A stretch of DNA of 64,000 nt. Origin: Rhynchonema sp. JSB1_4 (taxonomy: Eukaryota; Nematoda; Chromadorea; Monhysterida; Xyalidae). The notes under the pieces are model-generated. The model saw nothing but the letters and a program-made list of their open reading frames with translations. It had not been told where the DNA came from and did not search any database. The translations under genes were made by a program, and so were the position numbers. Shown here piece after piece: positions 1-11,539 of the stretch; the first letter of the stretch is position 1, and every line of letters begins with the position of its first letter. The stretch covers positions 1 through 64,000 of the forward strand of contig JASAMV010005414.1 in the NCBI GenBank assembly GCA_030248065.1, written 5' to 3'.

Positions 1-2270
1 GAGTTATCCAAGAGGTAAATTGGCGGCACGGGGGAGAGTACCCCAAGCCTGAGAATTGCACATTTTTTGGCTGAGACCCTAAGGCCATTAGCAGACATCC
101 AGCTTTGAACTGAGTGAATGTCGGACTGCAATTGATGCAAATCTTCAATGCTATGGATTTCCCTATAAATTTTAATATCATCAGCATATAGGTACAATTT
201 AGTACCATCCGCAACGACACTGACGATATCATTTATAAAGAGCAAAAACAAGATCGGGCCGATGACACTGCCCTGGGCCACACCAGAGGAAACCTCAGCG
301 AGCCCGGAAACAGCCCCACCGACTCGAACTTGTTGAGTGCGATTGGTTAGATAGGCGCGAACCCATTGTAACAAAAGTGGGGGAAATCCATAGCATTGCA
401 GTTTTGACAAGAGCAATGAGTGATCAACTGTGTCGAATGCTTTAGAAATGTCCAAATAGATAATATCAACACAATTGCCTCTCTCAATTGCGGCCGTCCA
501 ATCCTTCAGACACAACAGCAACTGAACTTCTACTGAACGGCCGGGCACGAACCCAAATTGTGCTTTGGATAATAAATTGTATTTGTCCAAATGAGACAAA
601 ATTTTAGTTTTTATAATGGTTTCCATTAGTTTACAGACACTGGAAGTGAGGGATATGGGACGATATTTCTCCACCGTCTCTGCCGAGGCCTGCTTTGGGA
701 GTGGATGGATTTCCGCAGTGCGGAAATCATCCGGAAGCTGACCAGAGAAGTAAATTTGATTGAAAAGTTGTGAGAGCAGGTCAGCTAAGGGGACGGCCAT
801 TTTTTTGAGAAAAATTGAAGGAATGCCGTCCGGACCCGAGCTGGTCTTGGCAGGAAGTCGGCGGAGAAAATTTAGCAGGGTGACTGGCGAAAAAATGATG
901 GGGTCCATGTCCGAGACCGGCGGGATACCGACACAACTGGGAGCCGTACCCCCTGATGCAGGGGATTTATTAAAAACAGATGCAAAATAATTATTAAAAG
1001 CGGCTGCCTTTTCACGGTCCCCAGTGTGTCGGACACCATCGGTGTCAAAAATGTCAGGGAGCTCAGGGCGGGGCTTAAGTTTTTTGTTGACAAAACCCCA
1101 GAATTTTTTGGGATTAGGATGGGTGACCAGGGACTGCTCGCGACGGCGAATTGAGGCCCGCCTACGCTGCCGGAGAAGCTTGGACACTTTGCAACGCGAA
1201 TAATAGGTGTTCACGTTGCTGTCCTCCCCAAACCGAGAGCGCAGACGGGTCTCAGAACGCCGTAAACGATGCACAGCCCGAGACCAGGATGGAAGGAAGC
1301 CGGATGCCGAGGAAATGCGCCCGATGGGAACGAACTTCTTGATGGCCATCTGGCAAGCTAATTTTATAGCAAACCAGGTGTCGTTTATATCCACAAATGG
1401 ACCACCAAGAACCTCGCCCCAAGGTATGTGACAAAGTAAAAAGGCTTCGATATCGTCCCATCTGGCTTCTGCCCAGTTTTTGAAAGTTGTAATTTTACGA
1501 GTTTTTGTAGTATTATAGCCAGACGAAAGCCAAACAGGACGATGATCGGTGGCAACATCGCCGAGACTATCCGACACTTCCACCTGTCGCCAATTAAAGC
1601 CAAATGTGGCAAAAATGAGATCCAAAATGTTGTTGCCACGGGTTGGCTGGGTCACCAGTTGGGACACTCCCGATAAATTGACTGCGTCCAAAAAGTCTCT
1701 CTCAAGAGGGGTATCTGCTGTATTGTTTTGCCAGTTTATGGATGGGAAATTAAAATCGCCAAAAACGACAGCAGAATCCCCAATCTCGAGGGTCTTTTTG
1801 AACAGCTCAAGGAAACTTCTACACTCAGGGGACCCGGCCAAAAGATGCCCAGGGGGGCGGTAAACAGCGGCAACACCCAATTTTCGACCCGGTAATGAAA
1901 AGAGGAGGGACAAGATTTCGAAATGTGGGGTAGTGACTGTTAGATTTTTGACAATTTTTGAATGAATATGTTTGGGGACAAGGGCCGCAACACCACCACC
2001 TCTCCTGTCCGTCCTATCCAACCTGTGGACAATGAATGCCCCTCCAACAGACACAGCCGAATCGAGAACGGTTGGGTCGAGCCAAGTTTCGGTCAACAAG
2101 TACACCACATTGTCTCCCTGCGAGTGAACGGCCTCCTCGAGCACGAGTCGTTTGTTAGATGTGGCTAGCGATCGCACATTGAGGTGACAGAATCTGATAC
2201 CTGAAGGACATAAATTGTGGTTAATTTGACGATTTTCGTTCGTCACACACGTTGCCAAAAAGCTGCTGGC
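1..2270 (-). CDS. Non-LTR retrotransposon EN-RT protein, 3' part beyond window
   Basis: Reading the minus strand from 2270 down to 1, I find about 756 codons with no stop, so the frame runs off the window edge. An APE-type endonuclease comes first. Its motifs are LTETWLDP near 2090, GDFNFPSINW near 1750 and TDHRPVW near 1535. A linker follows, then reverse transcriptase: SSGPDGIP near 835, YRPISLTS near 660, KAQFGFVPGRS near 545, DISKAFDTVDH near 430, SSGVAQGSVIGPILF near 270 and the catalytic YADD at 177-188. The order EN then RT is that of Jockey/CR1/L2-type LINEs; the clade is inference. There is no Met codon between the upstream TAG (2271-2273) and the endonuclease, so the start is unclear. 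The lack of any internal stop suggests a young or recently active copy. The RNase H or C-terminal region and the 3' tail lie outside the window. Confidence 0.93.
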
Positions 2271-2628
2271 CTACTTATCATCGTTATAATCACTGGAATC
2301 ACCGGATTTGTCAGTCAACAAATTCAAATCAACGAGCACATCATAGTTCAATGGGTCACACACAAATGAATGCAAATAACGACCGTCTTTCTTGGTCTTC
2401 TCAACAACAATAGGCCTGCCCAAATTTTTAGAATCACGAAGAACAAGCACTTTATTTTTGTTCAGTGGTTTAGCACGCAAAGCAGACAGCACAGACACAG
2501 ATTTATGGTGAATAGAACGTTGCATTTCAGTGAGGTCATTGCGCAACCAGACGGCAGGTGCCGTTTTATCGCGCAATGCCGACACGCCATTTTTACTCAT
2601 CAATAACCGTTTCGTCCAGCTACTGTGT
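2271..2628 (-). pseudogene. Upstream part of the same LINE frame, closed by TAG
   Basis: This segment is in the same frame as the EN-RT region and is separated from it only by one TAG (2271-2273). It encodes a charged stretch that includes VLVLRDSKNLGRPIVVEK and ends SSDYNDDK. I recognise no domain in it. It could be the C-terminal end of an ORF1, or the N-terminal extension of a single polyprotein interrupted by one amber codon. The frame stays open further 5' (to about 2780), but that sequence is made of GGGCC-rich repeat, so I end the element near 2628. It is probably 5' truncated here. Confidence 0.5.
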
Positions 2629-2737
2629 TCGGGCCGGGCCGGGCCGGAGATTTGGGGGTACGGGTCGGGCCGGGCCGGAGATTTGGGGGCTCGGGCCGGG
2701 CCGGGCCGGCCAAACCCGGCCCGATTGCGACCTCTGA
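2629..2737. repeat. GGGCCGG-rich fragment, end of hAT-like family 3
   Basis: This is a block of GGGCCGGGCCGGAGATTTGG units ending CCCGATTGCGACCTCTG. That end closely resembles the right terminus of the element at 50703-51773 (CCCGATTCCCACCTCTG). The block abuts the 5' end of the LINE. Similar GGGCC blocks lie at 48770-48800, 49847-49905 and 52220-52280. Confidence 0.6.
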
Positions 2738-3769
2738 TTCTCAAACGAAAAAAATATAAAAAGACGTTTTTCTCTGTCATTGATTTTTTACTCGACGGAG
2801 GAGTTTTATTTTTATGTATAACAGCGATGATATATACTGTAATTCAGTCCGAAGTATTCGTGCGTGTACCATTACAAGCCCCATTGTCGTTGGGTTGGGT
2901 GATCATGGTATTTAAATCACCTGCTGCACTTGCTTTTCGCTTAATATTGCTACATTTTCCAGGTGTATCCCTCTGAATAATCTTCGGGTTCCGCTGTGGC
3001 TTTCTCTTTACGATCATTCCCATTTTGATCAAGGGAGTCGTGGACGGCGGGTAAATCAGCAGGTCATGTTTAGTTCTCAGCGGATGATGGTCAATTGCTA
3101 CATTCTCATCATCATGGCTGAAGTCATTGCCGCCCATGCGCCGAATCAACATCCTCGAAACCGTATCGCTGCCAATCATTGGGCAGTAACACCCTGGGAC
3201 CTTAGTTCACTTACGAAAACCCAACGGCAATTTTCAGGGCCACCCCAGATATCCTGTGCACGACCCGTGCCCAGTGGTTTTTAAAAAAAATTTTTTTATT
3301 AAAAAAAATTTTTTTTTAAAAATTCGTTCCAAAAGTTAAAAAATTTTTTTTTTATTATTTCAAAATTCGAAAATTTCTCCATTTTTTGCTCTGAAAGTGC
3401 TATTTTTTGCATAAAAATTGCTACTGTTGACATCACCTGACCTTACCATGGGTGTATTGGGTGCCATAATCGTTGTTTTGTGGCATCTGGACATAGTGCA
3501 CACACTCACATGGCCTCTCATATGATCACACATGTACATGTGACTGGGTGGGCATGCATTTATCCATGCAACAGACCCGAAAGCAGTGATTCGGTGTGAT
3601 ATTCACTCTATATTTACACTGTTTGTCGCATATTTGCATTGGTCGTGTGCCAAGAGGCAATAGTTTCACCCAAATTTGCCGTCTTGGGTGTCACAAAGCC
3701 ACACGAAGGCACCCACACCACGTGGGGGAAGCGTACGGGTGTGTGTACCTGACTACTGTTGGTACTCAT

Positions 3770-4755
3770 CAGGGTTGAAAAAAAAAATTTTTATTAACGA
3801 GCTTTTTTTTTAAGAAAAAAAATTTTTTTTTGACGAAAATTTTTTTTATTAGAAAAAGTGTTGCAAACGACGTTTCAGGATAAATGAAATCGATGCAACA
3901 TATTTTTCAAAAATTGAAAAATTTTCGCCTGAGACCCAACTTGTGTGGTGACACCCGGTAGTATTGTGCAGATTCTATGGAATCCTACCAGTGTGAGGTT
4001 GATGTTGACTAACGATGTTACTCTAATGTATTGTAGCATGCCGTACAACGTATTTTAATGCATCTAATGCCGTATATCTGATATACGACCATCAAAATAT
4101 CGATTACAGCCCAAATCTTGCGTGTCAGATCGACTTTGCGCGCCCGGTTTTGCACCAGACTTATGTATATACATGTGTAGTAGCATGCAGTGGTATTGGT
4201 CGCACAATGACCATATGAGAATCCATCCAAAACCACCTTCATTTTCAGGATTGCAAAGATGAGTCACGCTTAACCACTGCGCTATTTGTATTTCTCACAA
4301 AACATTTTCATCTGAAAATAAACCAACCAGTCAACCACGTTTTTAATCCCTGAAACATTTCGCTTACTGCATACTTTATGTGTGATTACACGTTGGCGCG
4401 CAATGTTAATTTGAATTTTCTGTCTTGTCAATTCAGGAAAAATTTTGGATGGATTCTCATATAGTCATTGTGCGACCAATACATTATCGGTGCCACATCA
4501 CTATAAAAGACCATCCCCGCGCATCCCTGTACGGATTTGGGGACAATACAGGGCGCCGCAGGCGCGATTTTGGAAAATTGTCCCGTCCACAGAAAAAAAG
4601 TGACAATTTTTTGCCTCGAAAAAGGCCATTTTTGGACATTTCAGCCCATTTTGGGCAACTTTTTCTTATTAAAAAAAAGCAAAATCTGAGTTTCAAAAAA
4701 AATTTTTTTTAAAAATTTTTTTTTTAATTAACCACTTTTTTTTGAAACAACCCTG
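3770..4755. mobile_element. hAT-like miniature element, family 1, nested in 3272-4942
   Basis: The ends are CAGGGTTG...CAACCCTG, with the 8-bp target duplication GTACTCAT at 3762-3769 and 4756-4763. The interior is a reversed version of the element at 15534-16252: long A/T runs near both ends, and a GC-richer core with TGTATTGTCCCCAAATCCG-type sequence. It carries a further insertion at 4196-4479. Confidence 0.9.
4196..4479. mobile_element. TA-targeted MITE (Tc1/mariner-type), family E, innermost insertion
   Basis: The inverted ends are TTGGTCGCACAATGAC, flanked by TA at 4194-4195 and 4480-4481. The uninterrupted version of the target is visible in the sister element: 15534-16252 reads GCAGTGGTACATTATCGG (reverse orientation), with a single TA where this copy has TA-element-TA. 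Other copies are at 16375-16648, 19106-19373 and 57900-58174. Confidence 0.92.
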
Positions 4756-4950
4756 GTACTCATTGACCATTGTTTAGTATTGTTTTCGTGTCGTCAGTGC
4801 TTTATATGCACTTACCACACGTTATGGAAGAAAAATGCCACTATTTTTTGCTTTAGCGCTCATTTTTTTTCGCTTCGGGCAGTTTTTGGCTGGAATAAAA
4901 AAAAATGGGGTTTGAATAAAAAAATTTTTTTATTAACCACTGCCCGTGCC

Positions 4951-6378
4951 CCCTCAGTTGACCAGATACTCGAGGTTGTTTCCAGTAGCATCAGAATATT
5001 CATGGAAATAAAGTTGGAACTCAAAAAACCCCAACTTCGGCTGTGTTTGGGCACCTGCTTTGCTACAGTATAGGATCAGACCGGTCTTGTGATCACTTCC
5101 ACTCAAGGGCGGATCCAGAGGGGCACAGGGGCTATGGCCCCCTCTAGAGTCCCACAAAGTTTTGCAAGAGGATAAAAACAGAAAAATGTTTACAGCCGTC
5201 CTGTACAAATCTGCAATCTTTTCAAGGTTTACATAGTCAAAGATTTCTTCGTTAAACTGGATATAAAGCATTGTGTGAAGCGTGATGCGTGGCGAGTAAT
5301 ACACAAAACAATCCTAAAATTCTGGCCCTTTTTTACGTTTTTACGTTTTTCTTCCGCTGTAATTCTAAGCATCTGTGCTAAATCAAAATGGTTATCAATT
5401 ACTAATAAAAATTCTCAAGTAGTTATCTCCAGATCCTGTGTTTTTTATTTTCAAAGCCCTAAACAATCACAGGGAGCGTAAAACGCGCCATTACTTGGTG
5501 TGCTGTGTTTCGCTGAGGTCGCACCGCCGCCAGTATTGTTGGATTAAAAAAGTAAGGCACTTTTTTAATTTTAGAATTTTAAACAGCAGGTCCATCTCCT
5601 TTTTTCATCATTTTCTGGCATGCATCCGTTCTTGGTTGTGCCTTCCGGGCTGCAAGTTTGGAACAGGCCTGGCGTGCAGAGGGGTATTCGCACATGATCA
5701 CCCAGCGCATCAATTAATTATTCCGCCCAGCATCTATCGAAAATGTTCTTCTGTGACATCACAACGCTTTTAGGGATAGCGAGATTATTTAAAGGGTATC
5801 CGCCATATATGTATATTCGACCAAAACCAATCTCAATGAAACTTGGCACGGTGACTGGGTTTGGTCCAAAACACTCACGGCCAAGAAAAATTTTTCCCAT
5901 GTCAGCTCCCTGTATGAGCCCGAAGGGCTGAAACGTAAAAAATTTTAACCCTACCACCGCACCATCAAAATAAAATACCGATATGTTTCGCATGTTCTTA
6001 ATGTGCCGTTTGATCACAAATGTTTCATAAACGCCTTGACTATAATTTAAAATTATACTCACTTTTTTGGCACTACCACCACAGCTCGCTCTACTTTGCC
6101 AAAACCACGCTAATTTTAGAAAAAAAATTTTCCGTTGTATTTTTGGGCCACATAGACAGCACACAGAGCTTTACTATAAAATAGGTAACAAAGCCCATTT
6201 ATCACGCAATTCAAGCGATCAAAGACCAATTTCCCATCGCTGCCATTTCCCAAGTTTCGACCAAAGTTCGCTCAACTGTTGTGAGCCTCAACTTTTTGGC
6301 CCTTTCCTGGGGACCCCAAGCACACTTCTATGTCATAATTTCCTATTTTAATAACGATGTACCAAGGTGATATACTGT
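4951..6378. other. Mostly unassigned sequence with one uncertain ORF
   Basis: No gene with splice support was found here. At 5104-5150 there is a CAAGGGCGGATCCAG block similar to one at 48660, probably the end of another miniature transposon. A 148-codon minus-strand ORF at 5718-6164 is AT-rich and matches no family I know. I leave it as uncertain. Confidence 0.4.
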
Positions 6379-6982
6379 ATGGCACGCCACATAGTAAAAA
6401 TATAGTTGTTGTTAATTAAGTGCGAAACTATGTTGGTTCATCTGCATACTTGGAGGTACGAGCAAGAAATGAATTTTACACAAAATCCACCGCATTAACA
6501 AATTTTCGCTTCCGCCTACCTGCTGCTGTGATGGAATTGTGGCATTTACTGTCCGATGAAGCCCCAACGTTATTGTTGTTTATCGATCAAAATCCAACAT
6601 TCTAGCTCTAACGTACATATTTTGGACAGAAGTCGTTCAAACGAAGGCACCGTAGACGCTGGTCCGGTTACAAGACCGGTCGTAGTTCCAAGTCCAACGC
6701 ATGGACCTCAATGATCACGATTTTTCTAAAGATACGTTAGAGCTAGAATTTTGGATTTTGATCGATAAACAACAATAACGTTGGGGCTTCATCGAACAGT
6801 AAATACCACACTTCCATCACAACTGTGGGTAGGCTATAAATATGACGAAAGCGAAAATTTGCTAAAATTATGAATTTTGTGTAAAATTCATTTCTTGCTC
6901 GTGCCTCCAAGTATGCGGATGAACCAACATAGTTTTGCACATAATTAACAACAATTATATTTTTACTATCTGGCGTGCCATG
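6379..6982. repeat. Long palindromic (fold-back) element
   Basis: The left half, from ATGGCACGCCACATAGTAAA, is repeated in inverted orientation ending TTTACTATCTGGCGTGCCAT. The two arms stay alignable for about 230 bp each, around a spacer near 6610-6730. Both arms contain the same roughly 60-codon reading frame (plus at 6420-6605, minus at 6743-6940) with similar protein sequence, including DEAPTLLLFIDQNP. A fold-back transposon or an inverted duplication is likely. No clear target duplication was seen. Confidence 0.75.
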
Positions 6983-7372
6983 TCAATTTCTTGATCACAA
7001 TTTAGATTCACAATTCACATTTCTTGATCCGGTGTTGACATTTTAGATGTTCGACTGCAGCTACTGTGCGCAATTCAAAAACAAAACTTGACGCAGCGTG
7101 CGAGTATACCCCGAGAATGCGGTTAGGAACGCAATATACGCACCTGCGCATTTTCAGGTCACAAATGCCGAAAACTGCGGCTCGGGCAGAAGTTTTGAGA
7201 TCCGGTTTTGTCTGGTGTCTGCGTGTAACGGTCTATGAACCAATTCTACGCGCTCAATACGCCTAAACATTCGATTTTGCATATAGAGGCGCATTTGCGA
7301 CCAAAGTCGGCGGAAGATACCCAGACACTTTGCACACCTACTGGCTTGCTGTGCATATACATGTACAGTATA

Positions 7373-7692
7373 GTCCGTCCATCGGCTCATGTCACTTTGT
7401 GTTGCTGCTGGCTGGTTTGTTCCCTTCCTCCACGTTCTAATGAAAGAGAAATTGAGTGTGACCGATTTTGCAAAAAAACTAAAAAAATGATAAAACGTGT
7501 CGAAAAAGATTGAATTCGATCAAATTTAAAATTAAATTTAATTAAAATGGATAAAACACGTAGATTTCGTAAAAAAACAATTTAGGACCGAAAATAATTT
7601 TTTCCGAAACTCAATTTCTCTTTCATCAGGACGTGGAGGAAGGGAACAAGTCGGCCAGCAGCATCACAAGTGACGTGAGCTGATGGACGGAC
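7373..7692. mobile_element. TA-targeted palindromic MITE, family G
   Basis: The ends are GTCCGTCCATC...GATGGACGGAC with TA at 7371-7372 and 7693-7694. The inner inverted repeats include TTCCCTTCCTCCACGT and its complement. A second full copy is at 24156-24497, and a lone end lies near 17713-17735. Confidence 0.85.
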
Positions 7693-8362
7693 TATCTGTA
7701 TGTACCATGGTCGTGTAAATGTACAGCATACAGTATGTGGCTTCTCCACTCAGTTTCAGTTACACCTGCAAACACTCACACACACACAGCTGTTTTCAAA
7801 GAGCTGTTCAGCTACCACGCTAGTTGAGCTTTGACAAACACGTTCTCAAACCGTGCGCAACAGTGTTGCAGCTGAGAATTAGGGCTGACTTTTTCTTTTC
7901 TTGAAAAATGTCACGAACTTGTAGCAATTAAACATAATGATATACAGTAGCATAGCAATTTTAACACAGGGGCTTTAAGTGGAAAACCCGGGTACTTGTC
8001 AAGCGTGACTGTTTCTGCGATAACCTATCTGGTAAGTGAGCAGGGGGCTTATCCAGACTTAACGTCGGATAAAAAGTGTTGAACTGAAAAGTCGCCGAAT
8101 TTACACAATACTCGTTTGTTTTGTTTTTCCAGCGTTTCTGGATTCTTTCTCGACAAAAAACATTGGTGGTCAGGTCGAGGTCTTATGACCCGGACCCCGG
8201 ACTGTTTGCTGGAGAAAAAATCAAGCAAGGCAATTCAGCCAAAGCCAAAGAGACGTTACCGAAAAAGCTGTGCGAACCTCTCTTCTGTGTGATTCAATCT
8301 CGAAATCAATGCAGATTTTTTCCTGTTTTGGAGACAAAATTGCAGAAAAATAATTTCCAAAA

Positions 8363-11357
8363 ATGCTGAAATTGTTTGCGCTCAGTCTGTTGTTGGGCGT
8401 GGCGCTGGCCGATTTTGACGAACAGAAGTTGTTCAAACGTCTGTTTGAGGACTACGAGCGGGTCCGACCGGTCAAGGATGTTTCAAAACCGATCAACATC
8501 GAGTTGCAGCTCAATTTGATCAGCTTTCATTACGTAATAAATCTTTATTTTTTCGCAAAATTTATGTAATTTAGTCATTTTTGCCAAAACAAACATTTCA
8601 ACTTTTTTGCAGAGCTCCGACCGACGCGCCATGACCGCTCAGTTCTACTTGTTGATCGTGAGTTTTGTGATGTTTCAATCCTTACCTGATCCTTCTGAAT
8701 CATGTTTATCGCCGTTTTGTCATTGCGAGATATTTCCTTTCCGCAACCTTAGATTCGAGCCTGTGTGTGAGCATTTGCCTGTAATCCACGCCTGAACATA
8801 CACCATTGGGTTACCGAAGAATCACTATCTTGGAGATATCAGGAATTTCCAAGCAAACGTCGATGCTCATCGTGCGACGACTCAGTACCGGGGCACAGCG
8901 CAGGCCCGACCATTCAGGCCCGGCCGATTTAGGCCCGGCTGGGGCCTAAGTCTATAAGCCTATAAATGGGTCAAACGTGCTGGGAATGAATCGGTCTGAA
9001 AAACTGGCCCTGGAAAGGTCGGGCCTCTGCTTCCGGTCCTGAAAAGTCGCAGAATAGTCAATTTCGCGCACAGAAATGGACGGATCCACTGCTGACGTGG
9101 GACAAGAACGAATACGGGGGTCTGAGCCGTATCATTCTGCCACCGAATATAGCCTGGACGCCTGACATCACCGCATTCATTGAGTGAGTTCGTCGTGAAA
9201 AACTCACAGTTGGGAGCGCTTCGGACCAGTTAACCGAACACCGGGGGGGGGGGGGGGGTCCGAGTCCGCATGGTTTTGTCGACGCAATAATCCACTCACA
9301 CGGAGGCATGCCTGACCGAAAGTAATTTTGTTAAGTTGAATCGAATCTTTTCGATAACGCTTTACCACACAAATATTTTTTTTACTCCCAGCGTTTCGTG
9401 ACCGACTAAAGAAACTTTTTCAATTGAAAACCTTTGATGTAATGGGTAAAAACCCAGTTTTGTTAACACTCACGGCGCTGCGTAACATCAGGGAATCAGG
9501 GAGCCTGTCGTGTGAGCTGCTTGAAAGACCTTGGATCACACCAGCTTGCCAAACAGTCAAGTCTGACAGCATTTCTGTTGGGCCCACTACAAGACCTCTG
9601 TATCACCGAGCGGACCCTGTGACGATTCAGTCCCGGGGCACAGATTCAGGCCCGCCCAATTCAGGCCCGGCTGGAGCCGAAGCCTCAGCCTATAAATGGG
9701 TCAAACATGCTGGGCCTGAATCGGCCGGGCCTGAAAAACTGGGTGTGAACTTCCGGGCCTGAAAAGTCGCGGAATACCCCTTTTGTCTCACAGAACGCCA
9801 TTGTGGGATGATGTTTCACAGCCTGTATTTATATTACAGCCTCAATGACGACAATGATGCCGATGACGACAGTGAGTACCGCGTACAGTCGGACTACAAC
9901 GGTCAAGTGATTCACGTACCAGTGCGACAATACACCTTCCCGTGCACGCACACAAAGGACCACAAGATCAGTTGCTCGATTGCGCTGGGCTCGTGGGCCT
10001 ATGGAGGTATGTACAGTATACACTGTTTGCTCTTTTTCTGTGCTGTGATTCGATGCGTGGTGTTGTTTTATTTTTCGTCTTGTTTTCCAAGCGCTGTGTT
10101 GACGCTTGTGTTTATACTACCCCCTGCCGTTTTCTGATCGTGTCAGAGTCAGACTTCTAACTGCGGGTGAGTGCACAATCTTGGTACAAAAACTTACCTG
10201 GATGTTTCCCTTCTTGTCTTGGTTTCGTGGACAGATGGTCAGGGTTGGATTAAAAAAATTATATTATCGAACTTTTTTAAAAGAACTTTTTAAATTTTTT
10301 TAAAAAATCACTTTTTTTATTTCGGACCCCCAAAAAATTGGTTTCTTGAAGAATGAAATTTCTGAAATCATGTTAGTTAGGTATGTTTTGAGGGACACCA
10401 AAGGGTACTTCTCCACTGACTTGCATGTTTACGTCGATCACCTGCGATCTAATCCCTTTGGTCATGACTTTGAGAATCTCGAAGGTAACTTTGTGACATG
10501 ACAAAGGAAAGGCCAACCTGCTGCTTGTGAATTTGGGGATAAATTTGAAGAGAGATAAAAACGAACACCATATACTCATTTTGTGTCACAAAAGCAACAA
10601 ATACCATAACTAATCCACGTACACTGCAAACAGGCGAGCAACGTGGAGTCTGTCGATTGCTTGCGACACGCTCAATAACTGTACAGTATAGGGTATGGGG
10701 TGTACTATATTATACATGCAGCGGTTGTTGGGATATCTGGGAACTGTATAGTGCATCACAACACGATTTCAAACTGAAATATAAGCGCGCAGGCAATTTG
10801 TTGAGAATCATGAGCAATAAAACACATGAAAACATGCCTTTTTATCTTAAAAAAGTCAGAAAATAACGAAAAAAAAGTAAAAAATAATACAAAAGTGGAC
10901 TTACTTTTTAAAATTTTAAAATACAAGAAGTGACCCACTTTTTTAAAAAAAGTTTTTTACTTTTTTTAATCCAACCCTGCAGATGGTGCACCAGCCCCCC
11001 CCCATCAGCTGGTTCGGAAGTGTACGTACCTACCAAAATAGTTAAATTCAGTCATGTGAAACTTGGCGGTCGACCTCAAAGTAATTCATCATCTTTTCAT
11101 TTTTTTAACATTTTTAAAATACATTCAACTTATTGACAGATTCTTACTGCCCATTCCGTTCAGCTAGTCAACTTTCGCTGTCCACACCCCAGAAGGACAT
11201 GAACATCGACTGGCTGGTGCCGCATGAAAAGTACGCAATTGTGGACACGGACGTGGAACATCACATCAGTGAATTCCCGGGTAGGCTGTTGCATTTACGT
11301 GAAATTTTTGAGATTGTTAACATATTTTTAGGGTGTTATTGTTGTTCAAAAAAATGA
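8363..11357 (+). CDS. Cys-loop ligand-gated receptor ectodomain (nAChR/AChBP-like)
   Basis: Exon model: 8363-8533, 8613-8657, 9074-9183, 9840-10006, 11140-11280, and probably 11332-11357. It is phase-consistent and gives 219 aa. A signal peptide (MLKLFALSLLLGVALA) is followed by an acetylcholine-receptor ligand-binding fold. Visible marks are KWTDPLLTW, the WTPD loop-A motif, GSWAYGG (loop B) and, in the last small exon, CYCC, which fits the paired cysteines of loop C. Differences from the norm are a Cys-loop with 9 residues between its cysteines (FPC...ISC) instead of 13, apparent Tyr for the loop-D Trp, and Phe for the loop-A Tyr. The frame stops three residues after CYCC, and no transmembrane segments were found in the next 3 kb. 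It may be a soluble acetylcholine-binding-like protein, or a truncated receptor gene. If the last intron (57 nt) is retained, the same frame still ends at the same stop. Confidence 0.8.
8877..9054 (+). repeat. Intronic repeat copy 1 (CAGGCCCGG-rich)
   Basis: It runs from a CCGGGGCACAG start to GCCTGAAAAGTCGC and ends about 20 bp before exon 3 of the receptor gene. The same repeat occurs at 9613-9776 in the next intron, also shortly before an exon. A diverged relative is near 16815-16920. Confidence 0.7.
9613..9776 (+). repeat. Intronic repeat copy 2 (CAGGCCCGG-rich)
   Basis: This is the partner of 8877-9054. Shared landmarks in the same order are CCGGGGCACAG, CAGGCCCGGCTGG, CCTATAAATGGGTCAAAC and CCTGAAAAGTCGC. 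It is either a mobile repeat that landed twice in the same gene, or a local duplication of an intron end. Confidence 0.7.
10240..10979. mobile_element. hAT-like miniature element, family 1 variant, in receptor intron 4
   Basis: The ends are CAGGGTTGGATTAAAAAA...TTTTTTAATCCAACCCTG, with the 8-bp duplication CAGATGGT at 10232-10239 and 10980-10987. It has AT-rich subterminal arms and no coding capacity. A short diverged relative is at 14598-14791. Confidence 0.9.
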
Positions 11358-11539
11358 TTGCTGTTTGGTTGCGGCGTTTTCTACATAACATTTAAACGTA
11401 CACCTTCTTATATGTAGTAACGTTGTGTTTTCTGTGCACCAGGCCTTCGTCATTTCAAACAAGTCAGACTTGCACTCGATTCCTGAAACCGTGAGGCGGT
11501 TATGGAGCAAACCTGTCACTTTTGTTATCGTGCACATTA

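Larger units (their letters stand above)
3272..4942. mobile_element. hAT-like miniature element, family 2, with nested insertions
   Basis: The termini are CAGTGGTTTTTAAAAA on the left and ...TTAACCACTG on the right. They are flanked by a perfect 8-bp direct repeat CCCGTGCC at 3264-3271 and 4943-4950. The interior matches the copy at 55206-55810 on both sides of 3762-4763. That inner block is a later insertion (element 3770-4755). An 8-bp target duplication and CAG...CTG ends fit the hAT superfamily. No transposase is visible, so it is non-autonomous. Confidence 0.88.
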
